Positions 44,894 through 51,603 of a stretch of 51,603 bases of DNA are shown in pieces (position 1 is the stretch's first letter; each line of letters opens with the position of its first letter). The translations under genes and the position numbers were made by a program. Origin of the DNA: an uncultured beta proteobacterium. GTDB lineage: Bacteria > Pseudomonadota > Gammaproteobacteria > Burkholderiales > SG8-41. The stretch covers positions 1-51,603 of the forward strand of contig CAITMU010000057.1 in assembly GCA_903893565.1 (NCBI GenBank), in the 5' to 3' direction. Under the pieces are notes generated by a model. It was not told the DNA's origin, made no database searches, and worked only from the letters and a program-made list of their open reading frames with translations.

Positions 44894-45856
44894 ATGAAAC
44901 CTTATCGTTGGATCTTGTGGTTTGTGGTTCTGGTCTTTGCAAATGGAATTTGCGCACAAAATTATCCTAATCGATCGATTCGTTTGATTGTTCCGGCGGC
45001 CCCAGGTGGTGGGACCGATTTTACGGCCAGAACGATTGCTCAGGGTCTGGGAGAGTTACTGGGGCAATCGGTTATCGTAGACAATCGACCAGGCGCTGCA
45101 GGCAATATCGGGGCGGAAATAGCAGCCAAATCGAATCCAGACGGGTATACATTAGTCATGCCGATTACATCATTTTCAATTAATCCACATATTTATAAAA
45201 AATTACCTTTTGATACGGTCAGTGATTTTAGCCCCATTGTGTTAGCCTCTTCTGCGCCACTTTTTTTGGTCATCAACCCTACAGTAGCCGCTAAGTCTGT
45301 GATGGATTTAGTTGCCCTGGCCAAAGCGAATCCCGGAAAGCTAAATTATGCTAATTCTGGTAACGGTACTACAGCACATTTGGCGGGTGAGCTTTTTAAA
45401 AAAACAGCGGGAGTTAACTTGATGAGTATCCCTTATAAAGGCGGAGGGCCTGCTGTGATAGATCTTATCGCAGGGCAAGTGCAAATTTATTTTTCTACGA
45501 TTCCAGCCGCTTTGACACAAGTGCAAGTAGGGAAGCTACGTGGACTTGCGGTGACGGCAGCTAAAAGAGTGAACCTTATTCCTGAAGTGCCAACCGTCGC
45601 TGAGTCGGGCTTACCCGGTTTTGAAGTAGTGGGCTGGTTCGGTATTTTTTCTCCCGCTGGAATCTCACAAAACATTGTGGCTTCTTTGAATAAGCAGATC
45701 AATATTGTATTAAGCTCAGCGGAATTACATAAGCGTTTTGCAGGTGATGGTTTGATTACAGGGGGGGGAAGCCCAGATCAACTCGGTAATTTCTTACGTT
45801 CAGAGTTATCAAAATGGGGCGCGCTTATTAAAGAAACTGGGTTGCAAGTTAACTAA
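44894..45856 (+). CDS. Bug/TctC-type periplasmic receptor 12
   Basis: This 320-residue Bug receptor has strong GGGGG ahead of its ATG, a signal peptide cut near ICA|Q, and canonical loops VPAAPGGGTDFTAR and ANSGNGTTAHLAGELF. A run of eight G at 45761-45768 lies within its coding sequence (T-G-G-G-S near residue 290). It is 11 bp upstream of MmgE/PrpD 3, the third receptor-PrpD pairing in the window. Confidence 0.91.
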   Translation: MKPYRWILWFVVLVFANGICAQNYPNRSIRLIVPAAPGGGTDFTARTIAQGLGELLGQSVIVDNRPGAAGNIGAEIAAKSNPDGYTLVMPITSFSINPHIYKKLPFDTVSDFSPIVLASSAPLFLVINPTVAAKSVMDLVALAKANPGKLNYANSGNGTTAHLAGELFKKTAGVNLMSIPYKGGGPAVIDLIAGQVQIYFSTIPAALTQVQVGKLRGLAVTAAKRVNLIPEVPTVAESGLPGFEVVGWFGIFSPAGISQNIVASLNKQINIVLSSAELHKRFAGDGLITGGGSPDQLGNFLRSELSKWGALIKETGLQVN

Positions 45857-45867
45857 AAGGTATAAAG

Positions 45868-47295
45868 ATGACGACAAAAAAATCAAAAGTGCAAACACAG
45901 AACGAAAACAATGCCGTATCGACTGTGTCTTATGAATTAGCGAATTATACGTCCCGATTTTGTTACGAAGACATTCCGCAAGCTTCTTTAGAGCGTGCAA
46001 AATTACTGATTCTAGATGCGGTAGGGATTGCTTTTGCATCCACACAATACGATTTTGCCCACCGAATTTTAAGTGGGCTCAGTGCATTGTCAGAAGGTTC
46101 TAGTACCAGTCTTATTGGACTGCCAGGTAAGCTTGCATTACGAGATGCCGTGTTAATGAATGGAGCCTTGGTTCACGGATTAGATTTCGATGACACGCAT
46201 ATCAGAGCTATTATTCATGCAACGGCAAGTGCATTTCCTTGTGCACTCGGAGTGACTGAGTCCATTAAAGGTTCCGGCAAGGATTTGTTGGCTGCCTATA
46301 TACTGGGCTTGGAAACGGCTATTCGTATTTGTGATGCGGCAGGTGGACAATTTCATGATTTTGGATTCCATCCAACCGGTATCGTTGGCCACTTTTCATG
46401 TGCATTACAAGCGGGCTGGCTTTATGGTTTGACGCCTCATCAATTGATGATGGCACAGGGATTGACTGGGAGTACGGCGGCGGGAAGCCAAGAGTTTCTT
46501 GAGGATGGCGCTTGGAATAAACGCCTTCATCCTGGTTGGGCTGCCGGCGCAGGCATTACGGCAGCACAGTTAGCTAGAACTGGTTTCAAAGGACCTTCCA
46601 AGCCCTATGAGGGTCGGTTTGGCTTATATAAAAGTCATTTGGGTGCGGCTGAAAAGAGCGTTCGATATGACCTCATCCACTCAACCTTGGGTCAAGTTTG
46701 GGAATTGCATAATGTAGCGATTAAGCCATATCCCATTTGCCACTTGATACACGCTTGTGCAGACTCTACAATCATTTTACGAGAAAAACACGCTATTCAA
46801 GTTAGTGATATAAAACGAATTGTGGCATTGCTTCCTCAGCCAACCCTACACATCATCGCCGAGCCTCGTGAAAATAAGTTGCAACCGGCCAATGAGTATG
46901 ATGCTAAATTCAGTGCCCAGTTTGTTGTGGCTACTTGTCTCATAAGAGGTCGTTTTGGTTTGGGTGAGTTATTTGAAAATACGCTACGAGATACGCAGAT
47001 ACTGGAGTTAGCTAAGAAAGTCGATTGTGTTGCGGATCCGGATGCCGCTTATCCTCAATATTTTTCGGGTGGAGTCGAGATCCATCTGCAGAATGGTCAG
47101 ATTTTACGTCATCACGAGAAAATCAATCGTGGAGCGGGTGAGCGGGCCTTGAGTGCCTCTGAAATAGAGAAAAAATACTTTGAAAATGCGCTTCTTGCAT
47201 TGAGTCAATCTCGGGCAGAAGCGGTTTGTTCTGCCGTACTTAATTTGGAAAAATACAGTGCTACTGACTTTATGAGGATTTTAAGTCCAGTGTAA
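45868..47295 (+). CDS. MmgE/PrpD family protein 3
   Basis: This 475-residue MmgE/PrpD protein has an N-terminal extension of about 20 residues, rich in Lys/Asn/Gln, compared with the other two copies. Motifs are VHGLDFDDTHIRAIIHATAS (about 101-120) and IKPYPICHLIH (about 285-295). AAAGGT lies upstream of the ATG. An intrinsic terminator follows at 47457-47490. Confidence 0.87.
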   Translation: MTTKKSKVQTQNENNAVSTVSYELANYTSRFCYEDIPQASLERAKLLILDAVGIAFASTQYDFAHRILSGLSALSEGSSTSLIGLPGKLALRDAVLMNGALVHGLDFDDTHIRAIIHATASAFPCALGVTESIKGSGKDLLAAYILGLETAIRICDAAGGQFHDFGFHPTGIVGHFSCALQAGWLYGLTPHQLMMAQGLTGSTAAGSQEFLEDGAWNKRLHPGWAAGAGITAAQLARTGFKGPSKPYEGRFGLYKSHLGAAEKSVRYDLIHSTLGQVWELHNVAIKPYPICHLIHACADSTIILREKHAIQVSDIKRIVALLPQPTLHIIAEPRENKLQPANEYDAKFSAQFVVATCLIRGRFGLGELFENTLRDTQILELAKKVDCVADPDAAYPQYFSGGVEIHLQNGQILRHHEKINRGAGERALSASEIEKKYFENALLALSQSRAEAVCSAVLNLEKYSATDFMRILSPV

Positions 47296-47456
47296 TGAAT
47301 GGAAAGACGAATCATTATTATTATTCATTAATGACGTAGTCTGTTAATTTTTAAAATGAACGCTCGTCAATAAGTTACTTGATTCATTAATTGTTTTTTT
47401 TGCCAAAGAAATGCATTCTTAAACGTTAAGGTTGAACCTATTGTGACCTTGAAGAT

Positions 47457-47490
47457 TGGGCTAATGGCTGCATTGAATTAGCCCATTTTT
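47457..47490 (+). terminator. Rho-independent terminator of MmgE/PrpD 3
   Basis: TGGGCTAAT (47457-47465) and ATTAGCCCA (47477-47485) form a 9-bp stem with an 11-nt loop, directly followed by TTTTT. It lies 162 bp after the stop of the plus-strand gene and is a textbook intrinsic terminator. Confidence 0.8.
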
Positions 47491-47628
47491 CATATCTAAT
47501 AAGCGGTGTTGTTTAGTTTTAAACCGGATGAAGTTGCAACAACGCATTCTGATATTAAGTCGTCTTGAATGAATTGAAGTGGCTACAAGCGAATCGGTCA
47601 TTAATCATTATTTTAAAAAAGATCATTA

Positions 47629-47669
47629 AAAGTTAGGGGGGCAATGATTAACGTTGCCCCCCTAACTTT
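47629..47669 (-). terminator. Terminator of the ICL-like gene (16-bp stem)
   Basis: Arms 47629-47644 and 47654-47669 are perfectly complementary over 16 bp (core GTTAGGGGGGCAA) with a 9-nt loop. On the minus strand the stem is followed within about 9 bases by TTTTTT; on the plus strand there is no T-run. It therefore most likely ends the minus-strand gene whose stop is at 47763. Confidence 0.75.
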
Positions 47670-47762
47670 AAGGGGCTAGCCTACCTTCAAATGCTTCATG
47701 GTTCGAAATAGGACTAGGGCTTTCTAATGAATCGGGGCCGATTAATATTTAAGATTACAGAT

Positions 47763-48692
47763 CTATTTTTTTGACGGTATTTTTTTATTTTTTAAATTTT
47801 TTGTATTGTTGATTGTGTAACGTTTTTCAAGGGTTTGCAATTCTTCAAAACCAACAAGTGCATTCAGTTCCTCAAAGCTGACCGCAAGGTCTGGACGCTC
47901 AATAACATTTTTTGATTGAATGGTTTTTTGGAGTGTTTCAATGCCATGTTTCATTCCTTGAATCGCACAAGCGGTCAGAAGGCGAGGGTAGATAACTACT
48001 GCCACCCCTAGTTCCTCTAAGCGATGAGGACTTAATAAAGGTGTGGTAGAACGACGACGAATGCCAAATCCCATGTTAACGCACAAAGGTTTGGATACAT
48101 TTCGACAAACCGTATGAATATCTTTTTCTGATAGTAATGCATCTGCGAATACGAGATCGGCTCCCGCCTCAGCATACTGATTAAGGCGATTAATCACTTC
48201 TTTGATCCCATGGGTAGCAAAAGAATCGGTGCGTGACTTGATGATGAAATTAGGATCTATTCTTGCATCACAGGCAGCCCTAATTTTTTCAGCCATTTCA
48301 TCGGAAGAAATAACCTCCTTACCACTTAAGTGGCCGCAACGTTTTGGCCAGGTTTGATCTTCAATCATCAACCCGTGTACACCCGCCTGTTCGAATGTCC
48401 TAACGGTATGGAACACATTAACCGCATTACCGTATCCGGTGTCTGCATCAGCTAAAAGCGGTATGGTTGTACAAGCCGCAATACGAGTTATTGCCGCTAG
48501 GTTTAGCTCATATCCCATTAAACCAACATCGCTATAACCCAAAAGCGTTTCACTAAGCCCGCCCCCTGATATGAATCCTGCGCTAAATCCTGATTGATCG
48601 ATTAAACGAGCGCTATACCCATCAAAAATACCTGGCATGACGAGAATTTTCTTGGATTCAATGAGTTTTTTGAGGAGCTGAGTGTTTTTCAT
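47763..48692 (-). CDS. Isocitrate lyase/PEP mutase-superfamily enzyme
   Basis: This 309-residue member of the ICL/PEP mutase superfamily has metal-site D-A-D-T-G-Y-G-N (Asp82, Asp84), Glu111-Asp112, and the K-R-C-G-H loop (117-121) with the Cys that acts as general base/acid in lyases such as methylisocitrate lyase. The Cys argues for a C-C lyase over a phosphomutase. Substrate would be a 2-hydroxy- or 2-methyl-di/tricarboxylate. Near the C-terminus the sequence turns Lys/Asn-rich (T-K-N-L-K-N-K-K). Downstream of two Bug receptors on the same strand; a PrpD protein is encoded convergently, so the two could act in sequence as in a methylcitrate-like route (inference). Confidence 0.85.
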   Translation of the reverse strand: MKNTQLLKKLIESKKILVMPGIFDGYSARLIDQSGFSAGFISGGGLSETLLGYSDVGLMGYELNLAAITRIAACTTIPLLADADTGYGNAVNVFHTVRTFEQAGVHGLMIEDQTWPKRCGHLSGKEVISSDEMAEKIRAACDARIDPNFIIKSRTDSFATHGIKEVINRLNQYAEAGADLVFADALLSEKDIHTVCRNVSKPLCVNMGFGIRRRSTTPLLSPHRLEELGVAVVIYPRLLTACAIQGMKHGIETLQKTIQSKNVIERPDLAVSFEELNALVGFEELQTLEKRYTINNTKNLKNKKIPSKK

Positions 48693-48775
48693 ATGGATTA
48701 AATTTTATGTTCTAAATGATTCATTGATAGATTTTATTTTTTGAACTGATAATTATTTACCGACGATTGCTGACC

Positions 48776-49768
48776 TTACTCTTTTTTAATTCCGGCAATC
48801 TGGATTACTTTACGTACCCTTTCCCTATCTTCATTAATAAAACGAATGAATTCAGAAACACTGGTGGGCTGCGGAACCGCACCCTCAGTGGCTAAATGAG
48901 CAATGGCATTTGGATTGGATAATATTATTTTAATACTGTCATTCATTTTGGCAATAATAGTATTTGACGTTTTAGCTGGAGAAAAGATGCCATACCAAAG
49001 GACATATTGATAATGGGCTACCCCAGATTCTGCAAAAGTGGGTATATCAGGCACTAAGGGCGATCGATTCAGTTCTGCCACTGCAATCGGTCTTAAGCGA
49101 CCTGTCTTGATATGAGCAAGAAAAGGGGGGAGAGGATTGAACATAATTTCTACTTGTCCGCTTACAAGATCTACCACAGCAGGTCCCGTTCCTTTATAGG
49201 GGATATGAACCAAATCAATTGAAGCCATGGACTTTAAAAGTTCCATGCTTAAGTGATTAGCAGAGCCACTGCCGGAAGTAGCATAATTAATTTTATTAGG
49301 TTTGGTTTTTGCCGCAGTGATGAGATCTTTGACCGTATAAATAGGCACTGTGCTGTTCACGACCAGTAAGAGCGGGGTGGTGACGAGAAGACTGACAGGA
49401 GAAAAATCTTGCATACTGTAATTAAGATGCGAGATGAGAAGAGGGTTTGTGACAATGCCAGCGGCAGTCGTGACTAAATACGTATAACCATCCGGGGCCG
49501 CGCGAGCAGCGATTTCAGTCCCCACAACGCCTCCCGCTCCACTTCGATTATCGATGATCACCGGTTGCCCCCAGAGCTCGGTCAATCGTTGTCCCAGCAG
49601 TCTTGCAAAAAAATCAGTTCCTCCGCCAGCGGGGAAAGGCACCATGATACGAATAGATTTTGATGGGAATATCGGGGCTTTTACGATTGAATTATTTTGC
49701 GCTAAAGCGCTAAAGCTCCATAGGGTCCCTTGGAGTACTAAAAACCATTTTTTATTGGATGATTTCAT
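48776..49768 (-). CDS. Bug/TctC-type periplasmic receptor 13
   Basis: This 330-residue Bug receptor has a signal peptide cut near ALA|Q and canonical loops VPFPAGGGTDFFAR and ATSGSGSANHLSMELL. It is 10 bp downstream of Bug receptor 14 and upstream of the ICL-like gene, the only place in the window where two Bug genes on the minus strand stand back to back. The pair could serve two related acids for the same lyase or hydrolase. Confidence 0.9.
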   Translation of the reverse strand: MKSSNKKWFLVLQGTLWSFSALAQNNSIVKAPIFPSKSIRIMVPFPAGGGTDFFARLLGQRLTELWGQPVIIDNRSGAGGVVGTEIAARAAPDGYTYLVTTAAGIVTNPLLISHLNYSMQDFSPVSLLVTTPLLLVVNSTVPIYTVKDLITAAKTKPNKINYATSGSGSANHLSMELLKSMASIDLVHIPYKGTGPAVVDLVSGQVEIMFNPLPPFLAHIKTGRLRPIAVAELNRSPLVPDIPTFAESGVAHYQYVLWYGIFSPAKTSNTIIAKMNDSIKIILSNPNAIAHLATEGAVPQPTSVSEFIRFINEDRERVRKVIQIAGIKKE

Positions 49769-49778
49769 TATTTTGTAG

Positions 49779-50756
49779 TTAAAAAGATTTAATGCCTGAA
49801 TCCTTGATTAATTTACCCCAGAGAGCTGAATCAGCTTTGATAAAAGTTTTTAATTCCTCCGAGGAACCGTAAGTAGGCTCAATCCCTTGCAATTGGAGCG
49901 CTGCGATGACTTCTTTCGAGTTTAAGGTTTTTTCGATAGCCTGATTGAGTATTCTTATTGTGTTATTGGCAATGCCTGGTGGTCCCATCAATCCAAACCA
50001 TGTGGGAATATCAAGTTCCGGATAGCCTTGTTCCGTAAAAGTGGGGACCAAAGGTAATAGCGTTGTTCGATTACTTCCTGTGACACCCATTAGGTTGACT
50101 CTATCGGATCGATAGTAAGGCATGCTCGTGGTCAGGGGAACAAACATCATGTGGGTTCGTTCGCCCAGTATATCGATAATGCCTTCAGTAGAGCCTTTGT
50201 ATCCGACGGAGGTAACATCGATCCCGGAAATTTTTTTTAAGCTCTCTAACAGAAAAAAACTGGTGCCTGTGGGACCACTTTGCCCAGCGTTAAATTGATT
50301 AGGTTTTTGCTTTAAGAAGTTAATCATCTCCTTTAGATTCTTAACTGGTAAAGGTTTGGTCGCCACTAGCGTAAAAGGGAGCTTTCCCAATAAGGCAACT
50401 GCAGTGAAATCTTTAGGATCATAGTTAAGTTTCATCGTGAATTGGTTTATGGAAAAGCTAACGCTCGCCACCACTAGAGTATGACCATCCGCAAGGGCGC
50501 GATGAACCGCTTCAATGGCGATATTGCCAGATGCACCTGATCGATTATCGGATACCACTCTTTGCCCTAAATATGAGGACAGTTTATTACCCACAATCCT
50601 GCCGACAAGATCATTGCCAGAGCCAGCCGGGTAGGGAATGAGTAGGGTGATCGCTTTTGAAGGGTAATCTTGTTGTGCTTGGGCCAGATTGCCAATGACA
50701 AAAAATACAGTGATGAGCATCACTGTAGCCACTTTAAAGAGCCGTAGGAGATTCAT
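49779..50756 (-). CDS. Bug/TctC-type periplasmic receptor 14, divergent
   Basis: This 325-residue Bug receptor is the most divergent copy here. The first loop is IPYPAGSGNDLVGR, with Ser and Asn substitutions. The second reads NAGQSGPTGTSFFLLESL: it lacks the usual His and carries Phe-Phe, so ligand contacts must differ. The signal peptide cleaves near AQA|Q. Its ATG overlaps the TAA of the FAH-family gene by one base (TAATG), so they are translated together and probably work on the same compound. Confidence 0.88.
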   Translation of the reverse strand: MNLLRLFKVATVMLITVFFVIGNLAQAQQDYPSKAITLLIPYPAGSGNDLVGRIVGNKLSSYLGQRVVSDNRSGASGNIAIEAVHRALADGHTLVVASVSFSINQFTMKLNYDPKDFTAVALLGKLPFTLVATKPLPVKNLKEMINFLKQKPNQFNAGQSGPTGTSFFLLESLKKISGIDVTSVGYKGSTEGIIDILGERTHMMFVPLTTSMPYYRSDRVNLMGVTGSNRTTLLPLVPTFTEQGYPELDIPTWFGLMGPPGIANNTIRILNQAIEKTLNSKEVIAALQLQGIEPTYGSSEELKTFIKADSALWGKLIKDSGIKSF

Positions 50757-51544
50757 TATGCTTCTTCAATGACCCGATTGCGAAGTGTTCCAATTTCAGA
50801 AATCTCAATTTCACACGTGTCCCCCGATTTTAGATTACGCGGTGATCCATCAGTACCCATCCATATCACATCACCGGGATAGAGTGTGCAATATTGGCTG
50901 ATTTCAGCAATGTAGGTTTCAACATCGTGAATCATCTGACCAGTAGAAAATCGATCGACTTCTTCCCCATTTAATCGCACAGTGGTCGTTAACTGCTTAT
51001 AGTCGATGCCACTCACAATCCAAGGCCCCATGGGATTAAAGGTGTCTGAGTTTTTCGCCCGCCAACCAGTGCGATCGGTTCGTTGCCAAGTGCGTTCGCT
51101 GACATCATTGCCAATGGTCCACCCAAAAATGTATTCTGGTGCCTTTTCAAGTGATATTTTTTTCCCTTTTTTACCGATCACTACAACCAATTCTCCTTCG
51201 TATTGAAATAATTCTCCGGCATCTTTGGGTTTTACAATACAGTCTTCGTGAGCACATAAAGCACTATTGGATCGATAATTAACATCGGGTTTTTGAGGAA
51301 ATTTTGGTTCAATACCTTTTCTTTTGGCAGAGGCTAAAATATGTTCCCGATAATTTAAACCCACGCAATAAAAAGTAGTGGGTACCACCGGAATGAGTAA
51401 TTTGACCTCTGAGAGGGGGTAAGGATTTAATTTTCGGGTATGGCCCTCCCATGGAGCACCTTGAAGAGCATAGACCTGGCTATTTTCAATGATGCCGTGA
51501 AATATTTTGCCTTCTTTTTCAAACCGACACCATTGAGTCCTCAA
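50756..51544 (-). CDS. Fumarylacetoacetate hydrolase-family enzyme
   Basis: This 262-residue FAH-family enzyme is a divalent-metal hydrolase, isomerase or decarboxylase acting on beta-diketo or 2-oxo acids. The metal triad is visible: Glu116 and Glu118 (Y-E-G-E-L) and Asp147 (G-N-D-V-S-E-R); YCVGLNYREH near 59-68 marks the start of the catalytic domain after a short N-terminal domain. The start is TTG (51544), supported by GAGGAG 7 bases upstream; the nearby ATG hits a stop after one codon. It leads the minus-strand unit FAH, Bug 14, Bug 13, ICL-like enzyme. The 59 bases beyond it hold only its leader. Confidence 0.86.
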   Translation of the reverse strand: MRTQWCRFEKEGKIFHGIIENSQVYALQGAPWEGHTRKLNPYPLSEVKLLIPVVPTTFYCVGLNYREHILASAKRKGIEPKFPQKPDVNYRSNSALCAHEDCIVKPKDAGELFQYEGELVVVIGKKGKKISLEKAPEYIFGWTIGNDVSERTWQRTDRTGWRAKNSDTFNPMGPWIVSGIDYKQLTTTVRLNGEEVDRFSTGQMIHDVETYIAEISQYCTLYPGDVIWMGTDGSPRNLKSGDTCEIEISEIGTLRNRVIEEA

Positions 51545-51603
51545 TGCATCTCTCCTCGTTATTTTATTATTATCGTTTAGTAACTGTTCAGCCTGAAGCA
51601 GGC

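Larger units (their letters stand above)
47296..47762. other. Convergent gene-free region with two terminators
   Basis: These 467 bases lie between convergent genes (MmgE/PrpD 3 on plus, the ICL-like gene on minus). They hold two strong hairpins, described separately, and no gene that I can support. Confidence 0.6.

Noticed and set aside
1..51603. Mobile element or CRISPR array
   Set aside because: No transposase, integrase, terminal inverted repeats, direct target repeats or regularly spaced repeats were seen; the only tandem repeat is the short TATAAAGGG array.

Overview
The window looks like a chromosomal segment of a Burkholderiales-type betaproteobacterium with a moderately AT-rich genome. 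No taxonomic marker gene is present. The assignment rests on the extreme expansion of Bug/TctC-type periplasmic receptors: 14 copies in 51.6 kb, each with a signal peptide. They are interleaved with family III CoA-transferases, MmgE/PrpD proteins, hydantoinase/oxoprolinase subunits, cupins and CoA ligases, a mixture typical of Bordetella/Achromobacter/Polynucleobacter-like accessory catabolic regions. No TctA/TctB membrane subunits, rRNA, tRNA, IS element or CRISPR array was seen.

Layout. 157-9238 (+): MaoC-like hydratase, three family III CoA-transferases, Bug, isochorismatase-fold hydrolase, MmgE/PrpD, Bug. 9311-14662 (+): Bug, two tandem UGA-interrupted genes, Bug. 14794-18665 (+): Bug, cupin-like protein, Bug, TauD/TfdA dioxygenase. 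18755-27577 (+): AtuA-like protein, DUF4387, HyuA, HyuB, Bug, MmgE/PrpD, Bug. 27581-29554 (-): acetyl/acetoacetyl-CoA-synthetase-like enzyme. 29795-34848, mixed strands: Bug, enolase-superfamily enzyme, two cupins, Bug, SDR. 34941-36905: HTH-PAS regulator, small ORFs and intergenic dyads. 36906-39189: MFS transporter and Bug. 39323-44364 (+): CoA ligase, thiolase-like protein, DUF35 protein, SMP-30 lactonase and quinone-oxidoreductase-like protein, the last four chained by ATGA stop/start overlaps. 44894-51544: Bug and MmgE/PrpD (+), then ICL/PEP-mutase-like enzyme, two Bugs and an FAH-family hydrolase (-).

The most striking content is 10373-13624. Two adjacent paralogous genes each contain an in-frame TGA at codon 97, in the same motif (D-Sec-G-A-C). 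Each is followed at the same distance by an almost identical GTCGTGGA hairpin with a 3-nt loop starting in G, as expected of a bacterial SECIS element. TGA is an ordinary stop elsewhere in the window, and also terminates the second of these genes, so this is local recoding. I read them as tandem selenoproteins of the UGSC type (N-terminal about 190 residues) fused to a C-terminal domain of about 340 residues that I do not recognise. The Sec-x-x-Cys motif followed about 50 residues later by VPHPFG recalls the Sec-bearing B subunits of glycine/proline reductases. A naive gene caller would break both into fragments.

Functionally the region reads as a series of 'receptor plus enzyme' modules for import and CoA-dependent or hydrolytic degradation of small carboxylates. 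Because every Bug protein here is an orphan, transport would rely on a shared membrane component encoded elsewhere. No substrate can be named from sequence alone.
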